51,842 bases of DNA from Novosphingobium arvoryzae (GTDB lineage: Bacteria; Pseudomonadota; Alphaproteobacteria; Sphingomonadales; Sphingomonadaceae). Where the stretch lies: positions 1-51,842 of the forward strand of contig NZ_BMZD01000011.1 of the NCBI RefSeq assembly GCF_014652615.1. Direction: 5' to 3'. This document shows positions 16,134-25,644 of the stretch, piece after piece. How positions within the stretch are numbered: the first letter of the stretch is position 1; every line of letters begins with the position of its first letter. A program made the position numbers and the translations under genes. The notes beneath the pieces are model-generated. The model saw nothing but the letters and a program-made list of their open reading frames with translations, was not told the DNA's origin and ran no database searches.

Positions 16134-19100
16134 ATGAACTTTCGCAATATCTCGGCCTGGTCGATCCGCAACCCGGTGGTGCCGATCATCCTGTTCATCG
16201 GCCTGACCCTGGCCGGGATCATGTCGTTCCGGGCCATGTCGATCCAGGCGGATCCGGACATCGAATTCCCGATCGTCATCGTCAACATCTCGCAGCCGGG
16301 CGCTGCTCCCTCGGAAATCGAGAACCAGATCACGCAGCGGGTCGAATCCGGCATTCGGGCGATCAACGGCGTCCAGTCGATTTCGTCCACCGCGCGGGAG
16401 GGCAACAGCCAGACCGTGATCGAATTCCAGATCGGCGTCGACATTGTCGAAGCGGTCAACGAAGTGAAGAACGCGGTCGACCAGACGCGCGGCGAACTGC
16501 CAGACGGCATCCTGGAACCGCAGGTGTTCAAGGCGCAGACGTCGTCGAACGCCATCGGGTTCTTCGCGGTCACGGCCGATGACATGACGATCGAGCAGCT
16601 GTCCTGGCTGATCGACGACACCATTGCAAAGCGGCTGCTGGCCATTCCGGGCATGGCCTCGGTCGAGCGCAACGGCGGCGTGGACCGGGAAATCCTGGTC
16701 GAACTCGATCCCGCGCGGATGCAGTCGATGGGTGTGACCGCCAGCCAGGTCAACGCGGCGCTGCGCCAGATCAACGTCAACGCGGCAGGCGGCCGCACCG
16801 AAGTGGCCGGATCGCGCCAGTCGGTGCGCGTGCTGGGCAATGCCAAGAACGCCTATGAACTGTCGCAGACCGAAATCGCGCTGAGCGGTGGCCGGCGGGT
16901 CAAGCTCGCCGATATCGCGACCGTGCGCGATGCCTATGGCGAACTCACTTCGCGCGCGAAGATGAACGGCAAGGACGTGGTCACGTTCTCGATCTCCCGC
17001 GCGCGCGGCGAGAGCGACGTCGCGGTCTATGACGCGACGATGGAAGAGCTGGCCAAGATCACCGAAGAGAGCAACGGCGCCATCCGGTTCGACCGCCTGT
17101 TCACCGAAGTGGACGAGATCAAGGCCCAGTACCAAAGCTCGATCGCGGCAATGATCGAAGGCGCGATCCTGGCCGTGATCGTGGTGTTCTTCTTCCTGCG
17201 CGACTGGCGCGCCACTTTCGTGTCGGCGCTGGCCATTCCGCTGTCCTCGATCCCGACCTTCTGGTTCATGGACATGATGGGCTTCACGCTCAACATGCTC
17301 AGCCTGCTGGCGCTGGGCCTGGTGGCGGGTGTGCTGGTCGATGACGCCATCGTGGAAATCGAAAACATCGTGCGCCACATGCGCATGGGCAAGAGCGCCT
17401 ATCAGGCGTCGATCGACGCGGCCGACGAAATCGGGCTGGCGGTGGTGGCCACCACGTTCTCGATCGTGGCCGTGTTCCTGCCGGTCGGGCTGATGCCCGG
17501 CGTTTCGGGCCAGTTCTTCAAGAACTTCGGGCTGACCGTGGTCGCGGCCGTGCTGATGTCACTGGTCGTGGCGCGCATGATAACACCCATGGTTGCCGCC
17601 TATTTCCTCCACGCCAAGGGCCACGCCACGCATGGCGAGGGCAAGGCGATGGACGATTACATGCGTGTGCTCAGCTGGTCGCTGGATAAGCGCAAGGCCG
17701 ATGCCTATCGCGCCTGGCGGCGGGAACGCGGCTATCGCGGCTTTGTGGCCCGCCTGTTCGAGCGGATTCCGCTGCCGGGCGCCGGCTTCATGGCCCGCGT
17801 GGCGGACCGGATCGGGCGCAGTTTCCTGGCGCGAATGCGCGATCACCGCATCTGGATGATGGGGATCGGGATGAGCGCGCTGATCCTGACCGGGGTGATG
17901 TTTGCGGTCATCCCGCAGGAGTTCTTCCCGTCGGGCAACAGCCGCTTCAGTCGCGTATCGGTGGAAATGGTGCCCGGCACCACGCTGGACCAGACCGCGG
18001 ACAAGACCGGCGAAGTGGCCGAACTGATCCGCACCGATCCCAACGTCCAGTCGGTGTTCCAGCGCATCCGCGAAGGCAGCGGGTTCCTGCTGATCACGCT
18101 CAAGGAAGACCGTGAGCTGACCAGCGTCGAATTCGAACGCCAGCTGACGCCCAAGCTGCAGACGATCGCCGACGCGCGGGTCAACTTCCAGGCGGGTGGC
18201 CCCGGACCGGGTGGTGGTTCTGGCCGTGCGATCAACGTCATGCTGTCCGGTTCCGATCCGGAAGCGCTGGCCAAGGCGTCGGCCGCGCTGGTGGAGCAGA
18301 TGGCCGGCCTCAAGCAGGTGGTCGCCCCGCGCGTTTCGGCCGACTTGCGCCGTCCGGAAATCATCATCACCCCGCGTCTCGACCTCGCGGCCAGCCTGGG
18401 CGTTACCACCTCGGCGCTGAGCCAGGCGATCCGCGTCGCCACCCTGGGCGAGATTGACCAGAACGCGGCGAAGTTCAGCCTGTCAGACCGCCAGGTGCCG
18501 ATCCGGGTGAAGCTGCCGATCGAATCCCGCCGCAGCCTGGATACGATCCGCAACCTGCCGGTCCCGACCGCCAGTGGCGGTTCGGTCCCGCTGTCACGCG
18601 TCGCGGACATCGGCTTCGGTTCCGGCCCGACCTCGATCCAGCGCTACAACCAGAGCCGCCGCGTCTTTGTCGGCGCCGACCTGGCCCCCGGCGTGGTCAA
18701 GGGTGAGGCGGACAAGGCGATTGCCAACCTGCCGATCATGAAGAACCTGCCGCAAGGCATCTCCAATGCCCCGTTCGGGCAGGATGAATGGCAGGCCGAA
18801 ATGATCACCAACTTCGGCACCGCGCTGGTGGCCGGCATCCTGCTGGTGTTCTCGGTGCTGGTGCTGCTCTATCACCGGTTCGTCTCGCCGCTGGTCAACA
18901 TGGGGTCGCTGTTCCTGGCTCCGTTCGGCGGGTTGCTGGCGCTGGCGCTGGTCGGCCAGCCGATCTCGATGCCGGTGTTCATCGGCATCCTGATGCTGTT
19001 CGGGATCGTGGCAAAGAACTCGATCCTGCTGATCGACTTCGCCATCGAGGAAATGGCCACCGGCGCCGACAAGGACGCCGCCATCATCGAGGCCGGGCAC

Positions 19101-19391
19101 AAGCGTGCGCAGCCGATCGTGATGACCACGGTGGCCATGGTCGCGGGCATGGTGCCGACCGCGCTGTCGCTGTCCGGCGACGGGGCGTGGCGTGCGCCGA
19201 TGGGCACGGTGGTGATCGGCGGCCTGACCGTTTCGACCCTGCTGACGCTGCTGATCGTGCCCGCCGGGTTCAGTCTGGCTGACGGTCTGGAAAAGCGGCT
19301 TGGTCCGTGGATGCGCCGCACCTTCCTGACCTATGAGCCCAAGCACGGACGCGCGGCCGATCAGGCGGCCGGGGCCTTGCCGGCGGAGTGA
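16134..19391 (+). CDS. RND efflux transporter permease
   Basis: 1085 residues of the AcrB/MexB-type (HAE-1) superfamily: proton-driven export across the envelope. N-terminal ISAWSIRNPVVPIILFIGL helix, two large periplasmic loops, and the 12-helix layout with LALGLVAGVLVDDAIVEIEN in TM4, carrying the paired Asp residues of the proton relay. C-terminal half has LMLFGIVAKNSILLIDFA and a late GDGAWRAPMGTVVIGGL. A somewhat longer cytoplasmic central linker (about 495-560) is rich in charged residues. Substrate unknown; antibiotics, solvents or lipids are all possible. Confidence 0.95.
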   Translation: MNFRNISAWSIRNPVVPIILFIGLTLAGIMSFRAMSIQADPDIEFPIVIVNISQPGAAPSEIENQITQRVESGIRAINGVQSISSTAREGNSQTVIEFQIGVDIVEAVNEVKNAVDQTRGELPDGILEPQVFKAQTSSNAIGFFAVTADDMTIEQLSWLIDDTIAKRLLAIPGMASVERNGGVDREILVELDPARMQSMGVTASQVNAALRQINVNAAGGRTEVAGSRQSVRVLGNAKNAYELSQTEIALSGGRRVKLADIATVRDAYGELTSRAKMNGKDVVTFSISRARGESDVAVYDATMEELAKITEESNGAIRFDRLFTEVDEIKAQYQSSIAAMIEGAILAVIVVFFFLRDWRATFVSALAIPLSSIPTFWFMDMMGFTLNMLSLLALGLVAGVLVDDAIVEIENIVRHMRMGKSAYQASIDAADEIGLAVVATTFSIVAVFLPVGLMPGVSGQFFKNFGLTVVAAVLMSLVVARMITPMVAAYFLHAKGHATHGEGKAMDDYMRVLSWSLDKRKADAYRAWRRERGYRGFVARLFERIPLPGAGFMARVADRIGRSFLARMRDHRIWMMGIGMSALILTGVMFAVIPQEFFPSGNSRFSRVSVEMVPGTTLDQTADKTGEVAELIRTDPNVQSVFQRIREGSGFLLITLKEDRELTSVEFERQLTPKLQTIADARVNFQAGGPGPGGGSGRAINVMLSGSDPEALAKASAALVEQMAGLKQVVAPRVSADLRRPEIIITPRLDLAASLGVTTSALSQAIRVATLGEIDQNAAKFSLSDRQVPIRVKLPIESRRSLDTIRNLPVPTASGGSVPLSRVADIGFGSGPTSIQRYNQSRRVFVGADLAPGVVKGEADKAIANLPIMKNLPQGISNAPFGQDEWQAEMITNFGTALVAGILLVFSVLVLLYHRFVSPLVNMGSLFLAPFGGLLALALVGQPISMPVFIGILMLFGIVAKNSILLIDFAIEEMATGADKDAAIIEAGHKRAQPIVMTTVAMVAGMVPTALSLSGDGAWRAPMGTVVIGGLTVSTLLTLLIVPAGFSLADGLEKRLGPWMRRTFLTYEPKHGRAADQAAGALPAE

Positions 19392-20659
19392 GCGCACAGG
19401 CCCCAGCGCCGCGCCTGACCCGCGCGGTTCCCGTGGACCGGGCGCGGCGGATGCGGCTGTTCGCCACCGGGCTGCTGGTGGCCATGGCCGCGCTCTATCT
19501 GGTCGCGCGGCAGTTTGTCGGGCTCCATCCGGCGATGGGCTATGTCCTTGCCTTTGCCGAAGCCGCGATGGTCGGCGGGCTGGCAGACTGGTTCGCGGTC
19601 ACCGCGCTGTTCCGCCGCCCGCTGGGCCTGCCGATCCCGCACACCGCGATCGTGCCGGAAAACAAGGACCGCATCGCCGATACGATGGCGACTTTCCTGC
19701 GGACCAATTTCCTGACCCCTCAGGTCGTCGCGCGGCGGCTGCGCACCACCAACATCGCAGCGGCCGTGGGCGGCTGGCTGGCCGATCCGCAAAGCGGCGG
19801 GGGCGGCCGGGTGCGCGCAGGCGCGGCCGAACTGCTGGCCCAGGCGCTTGAATCGCTCGACCCGGACCGGCTGGGCAACCAGGTGCGCGGCGGGTTGTTC
19901 CGCCAGCTCGACCGGCTCGAAGTCTCGCCGCTGCTGGGGCAGATGCTGGGCACCACGATTGCCGACGGGCGGCACATGCCGGTGATCGAATCACTGGTGC
20001 GCTGGGCCGGGCTGACGCTGGAAGACAACGAGGAACTGGTGCGCGAGCTGATCCATGCCCGCGCCAACGCCATCCTGCGCTGGACCGGGCTGGACGAACG
20101 GCTGGCCAATTCCGTGCTCGACGGGCTTTACAAGCTGCTGGCCGAAGTGATCGTCAATCCCGACCATCCCCTGCGCGGTAAGGTCGAGGAAGGCCTCGCC
20201 AAGCTGGCGCAGGACCTTCAGACCGATGCAGAGCTGCGCGAGCGGGTGGAACGGATGAAAGGTGAACTGATCGCCAACCCCGCCGTATCGACCTGGTGGC
20301 AGGGGGTGTGGGAACGGCTACGCACCGGCATGCTGGAGCGCCTGCGCCGGCCGGAGGGGGAGATCGGCGGCCAGATGGCAGAAGCGATGGCCGAACTCGG
20401 CCGCCACTTGCGCGACGATCCCGCGCTGCAGGCCCAGATCAACCGCTTTGCCCGCCGCACGCTGGTCGGCGCGGCCAGCCGCTATGGCGATCAGATCGTT
20501 CGGCTGGTGTCCGAAACGGTCAAGCGCTGGGATGCGCAGACCGTGACCGACCGGATCGAGGGTGCGGTTGGCCGCGACCTGCAGTTTATCCGCATCAACG
20601 GCACGATGGTCGGCGGGCTGGTGGGGGTGATCATCCACGCGGTTGACCAGTTGCTGTGA
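19388..20659 (+). CDS. DUF445 (YjiN-like) membrane-anchored protein
   Basis: 423 residues of the DUF445 family, unknown function. It has an N-terminal membrane segment (about 22-42), the family signature GLADWFAVTALFRRPLGLPI PHTAIVP, a long helical middle and a C-terminal hydrophobic hairpin GTMVGGLVGVIIHAVDQLL. It starts with GTG overlapping the RND permease stop (GTGA), so it is translationally coupled to the pump. E. coli YjiN belongs to the same family. Coupling to an RND pump suggests an envelope role (inference). Confidence 0.88.
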   Translation: MSAQAPAPRLTRAVPVDRARRMRLFATGLLVAMAALYLVARQFVGLHPAMGYVLAFAEAAMVGGLADWFAVTALFRRPLGLPIPHTAIVPENKDRIADTMATFLRTNFLTPQVVARRLRTTNIAAAVGGWLADPQSGGGGRVRAGAAELLAQALESLDPDRLGNQVRGGLFRQLDRLEVSPLLGQMLGTTIADGRHMPVIESLVRWAGLTLEDNEELVRELIHARANAILRWTGLDERLANSVLDGLYKLLAEVIVNPDHPLRGKVEEGLAKLAQDLQTDAELRERVERMKGELIANPAVSTWWQGVWERLRTGMLERLRRPEGEIGGQMAEAMAELGRHLRDDPALQAQINRFARRTLVGAASRYGDQIVRLVSETVKRWDAQTVTDRIEGAVGRDLQFIRINGTMVGGLVGVIIHAVDQLL

Positions 20660-21177
20660 CCGCGCCGCTGCTCACCACCGCTCGGTTCGATCTGTGGCAA
20701 CCCGCATTGCGCGATCTGGCGGACTTGCTGGACCTGACCCGCGACGAGGAAACCCGCCGGTTCCTGGGCAGTTTCATGCCGTCCGAAATGGATGCCTTCA
20801 ATCGCCTGCACCGCAACGCGGGCAGCTGGGCGCTGCATGGCTATGGCACATTCATGGTGCGGGAGCGCGGGCAGGACCGGATCATCGCCAACTGCGGCGT
20901 GTTTCGCAGCCATCGCGGCTTCGGGCAGGGGCTGGACGATGTCCCGGAAGCCGGCTGGATCGTCCACCGCGACCATTGGGGGCAAGGCGTCGCCCGCGAG
21001 GTTATGGAGGCCGCGCTGGCGTGGTTTGACAGCGCCCATGGCCGCCAGCGGATCGCCTGCATGATCGAGGACGGCCATGTGGCGTCCGATGCTTTGGCGG
21101 GCAAGCTGGGGTTCCTGCGCTATGGGTTGCACCAGCCGGACAGCGGCGCGGCGCTGGTGCTGTACGAGCGCGTCTGA
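20656..21177 (+). CDS. GNAT-family N-acetyltransferase (RimJ/RimL type)
   Basis: 173 residues, Acetyltransf_3-like. N-terminal TARFDLWQPALRDLADLLDL, central strand IANCGVFRSHRGFG, and the acetyl-CoA site region HRDHWGQGVAREVMEAAL (Q/RxxGxG/A variant), then the GKLGFLRYG signature near the end. Substrate unknown; could be a protein N-terminus or a small molecule. GTG start overlaps the DUF445 stop (GTGA), making it the fourth coupled gene of the RND run. Confidence 0.88.
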   Translation: MTAPLLTTARFDLWQPALRDLADLLDLTRDEETRRFLGSFMPSEMDAFNRLHRNAGSWALHGYGTFMVRERGQDRIIANCGVFRSHRGFGQGLDDVPEAGWIVHRDHWGQGVAREVMEAALAWFDSAHGRQRIACMIEDGHVASDALAGKLGFLRYGLHQPDSGAALVLYERV

Positions 21178-21192
21178 CCCGGGGGAGAGGGT

Positions 21193-22212
21193 ATGCAGCA
21201 TGAACTGGGCGCGGGTGAATTGCTGGACAGCGCAGGGCGGCTGATCGAGGCTGGCTGGGCGCCGCGCGAGGTTCGCCGCTATGACCGGTCGCGCATTCGC
21301 GCGGGGGCCTGGCGGATCAAGGAATGGGATTACTACTGCATCCTGACCGACCGGTTCGCGCTGGCGCTGACCGTGGCGGACAATGGCTATCTCGGTTTTC
21401 TGGGGACATCATGGATGGATCTGGTTGCGGGGACGGCGGTCAACCACGGTGCGGTACGGGCCTTGCCGCTGGGGCGCATGAACTTGCCGGCCAGCGCGGA
21501 CCGGGGGGACGTGGTTCAGCAGCAGGACGGGGTCGCGCTGGCGTTTCGCCATGAGGACGGCGGGCGCAGGCTGACGTTTTCCGCGCCGGGCTTTGACGGT
21601 GGCAGGGGACTGTCCGGCGAATTGCGGCTGGATCAACCGCCGATGGACCGGATGGTGATTGCCACCCCGTTCCGGGAGAATCCCAGGGCGTTCTATTACA
21701 ACCAGAAGATCAACTGCATGCCGGTTTCGGGTGCAATCGTGCTTGGCGGCGAAACGATCCGGTTGACCCCCGATGCCGCCTTTGCCGTGCTCGATTGGGG
21801 GCGCGGGGTCTGGACCTATGACAACACCTGGTACTGGGGCTCCGCGTCCGGGCTGGTGGACGGACGGCCCTTCGGCTTCAATATCGGTTACGGCTTTGGC
21901 GATACCTCTGCCGCGAGCGAGAACATGGTGTTCGTGGACGGGCGCGCGCACAAGCTGGACCGGGTGGAGTTTGTCCTGCCCGAAGGCCCGCTGGATGGTG
22001 CGCCCTGGCGGTTCACCAGCAACGACAAGCGCTTTGAAATGACGTTCGTGCCCATTGTGAACCGGACCGAGCGGATCAACCTTGGGCTGTTCAAGACCTT
22101 TCAGGACCAGGTGTTCGGGCGGTTCAGCGGCACCGTCGGGCTGGATGATGGCACGACGCTGGCTGTGCGCGATCTGGTCGGCTTTGCCGAAAAGGTCCGC
22201 AACAAGTGGTGA
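21193..22212 (+). CDS. DUF2804 domain protein
   Basis: 339 residues matching the DUF2804 family (unknown function). N-terminal [21 protein letters not shown], then [20 protein letters not shown], a beta-rich middle with [15 protein letters not shown], and FDWG-like [20 protein letters not shown]. The C-terminus has [13 protein letters not shown]. No signal peptide or membrane helix, so cytoplasmic. It starts 15 bp after the GNAT gene with GGGGGAGAGGG just before its ATG, and ends before a strong terminator. Beta-sandwich lipid- or carotenoid-processing folds are a guess only. Confidence 0.85.
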   Translation: MQHELGAGELLDSAGRLIEAGWAPREVRRYDRSRIRAGAWRIKEWDYYCILTDRFALALTVADNGYLGFLGTSWMDLVAGTAVNHGAVRALPLGRMNLPASADRGDVVQQQDGVALAFRHEDGGRRLTFSAPGFDGGRGLSGELRLDQPPMDRMVIATPFRENPRAFYYNQKINCMPVSGAIVLGGETIRLTPDAAFAVLDWGRGVWTYDNTWYWGSASGLVDGRPFGFNIGYGFGDTSAASENMVFVDGRAHKLDRVEFVLPEGPLDGAPWRFTSNDKRFEMTFVPIVNRTERINLGLFKTFQDQVFGRFSGTVGLDDGTTLAVRDLVGFAEKVRNKW

Positions 22213-22231
22213 GCCGCTGACGCAGATACAA

Positions 22232-22257
22232 AAAGGCCCCGCCGAAGCGGGGCCTTT
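22232..22257. terminator. Bidirectional rho-independent terminator
   Basis: A perfect 11-bp stem AAAGGCCCCGC/GCGGGGCCTTT with a CGAA tetraloop lies between the convergent DUF2804 and etfA genes, with A/T runs at both bases. It should end both transcripts. Confidence 0.9.
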
Positions 22258-22279
22258 CCGGTTTCGCTGATCGCGCTGC

Positions 22280-23209
22280 TCAGAGCTTGCCGGTCAGTTC
22301 CGGCACGGCGTTGAACAGGTCCGCGACGAGGCCGAGATCGGCGACCTGGAAGATCGGGGCGTCCTCGTCCTTGTTGATGGCGATGATGGTCTTGGAGTCC
22401 TTCATCCCCGCCAGGTGCTGGATCGCGCCGGAGATGCCGACTGCGACATAGACTTCCGGGGCGACGATCTTGCCGGTCTGGCCGACCTGGTAGTCGTTGG
22501 GGACATAGCCCGCGTCGACCGCCGCGCGGCTGGCGCCGACGGCGGCGCCCAGCTTGTCGGCCAGCGGGAAGATGGTGGCCTGGAATGTGTCCGCATCCTT
22601 CAGCGCACGACCGCCCGAGACGATCACCTTGGCGCTGGTCAGTTCCGGACGTTCGCTCTTGGCGATTTCCGAACCGACGAAGCTCGACAGGCCCGAATCG
22701 GCGCCAGCGGCAACCGCTTCGACGCTGCCCGCGCCGCCAGTGGCGTCAGCCTTGGCAAAGGCGGTGCCGCGCACGGTGATCACCAGCTTCGCATCGGTCG
22801 ATTCGACCGTGGCGATGGCGTTGCCGGCATAGATCGGACGGGTGAAGGTCTTGGGGCCTTCGACCGAGAGAATGTCCGAGATCTGCGCGACGTCGAGCAG
22901 CGCGGCGACGCGCGGCGCGATGTTCTTGCCGGTGGTGGTGGCGGGAGCCAGGAACGCGTCGTGATCGGCCATCAGGCCCGCGATCAGCGGCGCGACGTTT
23001 TCGGCCAGCGCGTTGGCATAGGCGGCGTCATCGGCCAGGTGGACCTTGCCCACGCCGGCGATGCCCTTGGCGGCTTCCGCAACGGCGGCGCAGCCCGAAC
23101 CGGCGACCAGCAGGTGCACTTCACCCAGCTGCGCGGCGGCGGTGACGACGGACAGGGTGGCATCCTTGACCGAGGCGTTGTCGTGTTCGACCCAAACGAG
23201 AGTTTTCAT
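22280..23209 (-). CDS. etfA: Electron transfer flavoprotein alpha subunit
   Basis: 309 residues. Holds FAD and, with EtfB, carries electrons from acyl-CoA and related dehydrogenases to ETF-ubiquinone oxidoreductase. Signatures: [14 protein letters not shown], the C-terminal FAD loops [48 protein letters not shown] and [14 protein letters not shown] 23209 ([11 protein letters not shown]) is preceded by AAAGGAAC; an earlier in-frame start would overlap etfB. Follows etfB by 28 bp. Confidence 0.96.
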   Translation of the reverse strand: MKTLVWVEHDNASVKDATLSVVTAAAQLGEVHLLVAGSGCAAVAEAAKGIAGVGKVHLADDAAYANALAENVAPLIAGLMADHDAFLAPATTTGKNIAPRVAALLDVAQISDILSVEGPKTFTRPIYAGNAIATVESTDAKLVITVRGTAFAKADATGGAGSVEAVAAGADSGLSSFVGSEIAKSERPELTSAKVIVSGGRALKDADTFQATIFPLADKLGAAVGASRAAVDAGYVPNDYQVGQTGKIVAPEVYVAVGISGAIQHLAGMKDSKTIIAINKDEDAPIFQVADLGLVADLFNAVPELTGKL

Positions 23210-23237
23210 CGCTTTGTTCCTTTGTTCGGGTGCGGGA

Positions 23238-23990
23238 TCAGGCGATCCCGAGTTCCTTGACCTTGGCGACCAGCGCGTCAACGTCGGCCACCTTGATGCC
23301 AGCGCTGCGGACGGCCGGTTCGGCCACCTTCAGCGTCTTGAGGCGCGGGGCGATGTCCACGCCGTAGTCGGCGGGGGACTTGGTTGCCAGCGGCTTGGAC
23401 TTCGCCTTCATGATGTTCGGCAGCGAGGCGTAGCGCGGCTCGTTCAGGCGCAGGTCGGTGGTGACCACGGCCGGCAGTGCCAGCTTCACGGTTTCCAGAC
23501 CGCCGTCGATTTCACGCTTCACGACGACCGAGTCGCCTTCCACGGTGACTTCGTTGGCAAAGGTGCCCTGCGGACGGCCGAGCAGCGCGGCCAGCATCTG
23601 GCCGACCTGGTTCGAATCGTCGTCGATCGCCTGCTTGCCGGTGATGATCAGGCCGGGGGCTTCTTCGCCCACCACGCCCTTGATGATCTTGGCCACGGCC
23701 AGCGGTTCCACGTCCACGCCATCGTCGACCTGCACCAGCACGGCGCGATCAGCGCCCATCGCCAGCGCGGTGCGCAGCGTTTCCTGGGCCTTGGCCGGTC
23801 CGACCGAAACCGCGACGATTTCGGTCACGACGCCCTTTTCCTTCAGGCGAATGGCTTCTTCGACGGCAATTTCGTCGAACGGGTTCATGCTCATTTTGAC
23901 GTTGGCGAGGTCGACGCCGGTGCCGTCGGACTTGACCCGCGGCTTGACGTTATAATCGATTACCCGCTTTACGCAGACCAGGGCTTTCAT
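23238..23990 (-). CDS. etfB: Electron transfer flavoprotein beta subunit
   Basis: 250 residues. Binds AMP and holds the recognition loop that docks onto dehydrogenases. Seen: [15 protein letters not shown] at the N-terminus, [31 protein letters not shown] and the ETF-beta signature [20 protein letters not shown]. First gene of the etfBA operon, with GATAAGGCC-like leader sequence and a strong palindrome in the promoter 45 bp upstream. Confidence 0.96.
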   Translation of the reverse strand: MKALVCVKRVIDYNVKPRVKSDGTGVDLANVKMSMNPFDEIAVEEAIRLKEKGVVTEIVAVSVGPAKAQETLRTALAMGADRAVLVQVDDGVDVEPLAVAKIIKGVVGEEAPGLIITGKQAIDDDSNQVGQMLAALLGRPQGTFANEVTVEGDSVVVKREIDGGLETVKLALPAVVTTDLRLNEPRYASLPNIMKAKSKPLATKSPADYGVDIAPRLKTLKVAEPAVRSAGIKVADVDALVAKVKELGIA

Positions 23991-24025
23991 CGGATAAGGC
24001 CTTTCCCATTGAACGCTGCGGCGCG

Positions 24026-24054
24026 GCTTAGTTTGCGTTTACGTAAACGTCAAC
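24026..24054 (-). promoter_or_regulatory. etfB promoter with embedded operator palindrome
   Basis: On the minus strand: TTGACG (-35, 24054-24049), a 17-bp spacer and TAAGCC (weak -10, 24031-24026). The spacer side holds a perfect 14-bp palindrome CGTTTACGTAAACG (24036-24049). A dyad lying between -35 and -10 is the layout used by MerR-family regulators. From memory, GTTTACGTAAAC-type sites are reported for LiuR, a MerR-type regulator of branched-chain amino acid and fatty acid breakdown in proteobacteria, whose regulons can include etf genes. Inferred: etfBA is controlled with acyl-CoA catabolism. Confidence 0.6.
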
Positions 24055-24232
24055 CCGACTTTAGCCACGCACTTAATTTGCGAAACAGCATTCGCCATTG
24101 CCGCGCATGCGTATGCGGTCAAGCCCGGAATCGGGGCAGGTGGAACGATCCGCGCCGGAAATGTGCGGGGATTGTAAGCGGTGCAAACGGACCGTGCCCG
24201 CCAGCATCGCCCCGCGTGTCGCCAAAGCAAAA

Positions 24233-24263
24233 GGCCGGACCGCGCGTGCTGCGCGGTCCGGCC
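24233..24263 (-). terminator. sucC rho-independent terminator
   Basis: A perfect 13-bp stem GGCCGGACCGCGC/GCGCGGTCCGGCC with a 5-nt loop, followed on the minus strand by TTTTGC, 28 bp after the sucC stop. It separates sucC from etfBA transcriptionally. Confidence 0.9.
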
Positions 24264-24290
24264 CTTGATGCCGTCAGGCTGCAGCCCGGA

Positions 24291-25490
24291 TCAGGCGATC
24301 TTGCGGACTTCCGCGACGATCTTCTGCGCGGCGTCGCCCAGGTCGGCGGCCGACACGATCGGCAGGCCCGAACCTTCGAGGATTTCCTTGCCCTTCTCGA
24401 CGTTCGTCCCTTCGAGGCGGACGACCAGCGGAACCGACAGGTTCACTTCCTTCGCGGCGGCAACGATGCCGTCGGCGATGATGTCGCACTTCATGATCCC
24501 GCCGAAGATGTTGACAAGAATGCCCTTCACGGCCGGGTCCTTGAGGATGATCTTGAACGCCGCGGTGACCTTTTCCTTGGTCGCGCCGCCGCCAACGTCG
24601 AGGAAGTTGGCCGGGAATTCGCCGTTCAGCTTGATGATGTCCATCGTCGCCATGGCCAGGCCCGCGCCGTTGACCATGCAGCCGATGTTGCCGTCGAGCT
24701 TGATGTAGGCGAGGTCGTACTTGCTGGCTTCGATTTCGGCCGGGTCTTCTTCGGTCTCGTCGCGCAGCGCCATCACTTCGGGGTGACGATAGAGCGCGTT
24801 CGAATCGAAGCTCATCTTGGTGTCGAGCACCTGCAGCTGCCCGTCGCCGGTTTCGGCCAGCGGGTTGATTTCGAGCATGGCGCAATCCAGCGCGACGAAC
24901 GCGTCATAGAGCTGCTTGGCCATGACCTGCGCCTGCTTGTTCAGGTCGCCCTTCAGCTTGAGCGCGAAAGCCACCGCGCGGCCGTGGTGCGGCATGAAGC
25001 CCTGCGCCGGGTCGATCACGATGGTGGTGATCTTTTCTGGGGTCGAGTGGGCGACTTCCTCGATGTCCATGCCGCCTTCGGTCGACACGATCAGGGCGAT
25101 GCGGCCGGTGGCGCGATCGACGACCATCGAGAGGTAGTATTCGCTGCCGATGTCGACGCCGTCGGTCACGTAAAGGCGGTTCACCTGCTTGCCCGCTTCA
25201 CCGGTCTGGATGGTGACCAGCGTGTTGCCGAGCATTTCCTTGGCGTGCGATTCGACTTCTTCCAGGCTCTTGGCCAGGCGGACACCGCCCTTGGCATCGG
25301 GGCCGAGTTCCTTGAACTTGCCCTTGCCGCGGCCACCGGCGTGGATCTGCGACTTCACGACATAGAGCGGCCCCGGCAGCTGCTTCGCGGCTTCGACCGC
25401 TTCGGCAACGGTCATGGCCGCAATACCCTTGGGAATGCTGACGCCAAACTTTGCGAGCAGTTCCTTGGCCTGATATTCATGGATGTTCAT
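24291..25490 (-). CDS. sucC: Succinyl-CoA synthetase (ADP-forming) beta subunit
   Basis: 399 residues. TCA-cycle step making succinate and ATP/GTP from succinyl-CoA. ATP-grasp N-terminal half ([32 protein letters not shown]), Mg-binding [15 protein letters not shown], and a C-terminal CoA-ligase domain with [18 protein letters not shown] and [13 protein letters not shown] 25490 follows AGGAAACGCC. Unusually for many bacteria sucD is not next to it: downstream come a terminator and etfBA. Confidence 0.97.
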   Translation of the reverse strand: MNIHEYQAKELLAKFGVSIPKGIAAMTVAEAVEAAKQLPGPLYVVKSQIHAGGRGKGKFKELGPDAKGGVRLAKSLEEVESHAKEMLGNTLVTIQTGEAGKQVNRLYVTDGVDIGSEYYLSMVVDRATGRIALIVSTEGGMDIEEVAHSTPEKITTIVIDPAQGFMPHHGRAVAFALKLKGDLNKQAQVMAKQLYDAFVALDCAMLEINPLAETGDGQLQVLDTKMSFDSNALYRHPEVMALRDETEEDPAEIEASKYDLAYIKLDGNIGCMVNGAGLAMATMDIIKLNGEFPANFLDVGGGATKEKVTAAFKIILKDPAVKGILVNIFGGIMKCDIIADGIVAAAKEVNLSVPLVVRLEGTNVEKGKEILEGSGLPIVSAADLGDAAQKIVAEVRKIA

Positions 25491-25644
25491 GGGCGTTTCC
25501 TCCAGGGGAGTGGCGGCCGGGGGGCCGTTTCATGGCGCCGCATAAGCACACCCGCGCGGGCTTGAAAAGTCCCGGAACGCGGCTCAAGGGTAGAAATATG
25601 AACGCCAGTTGCGAGTCATTATCAGCAAGCGAGACCAAACGCAC

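Larger units (their letters stand above)
23991..24290. other. 300-bp non-coding region between etfB and sucC
   Basis: Both flanking genes are on the minus strand. The etfB-proximal third carries the palindromic promoter and is AT-richer. The sucC-proximal end carries the sucC terminator. The middle (about 24060-24220) shows no ORF or structure I can support. Confidence 0.7.

Noticed and set aside
23046..25565. 839-codon open frame on the plus strand opposite etfA, etfB and sucC
   Set aside because: It is antisense to three well-supported genes. Long shadow frames are expected in GC-rich codon usage, and its His/Gln/Gly/Asp-rich product matches nothing.
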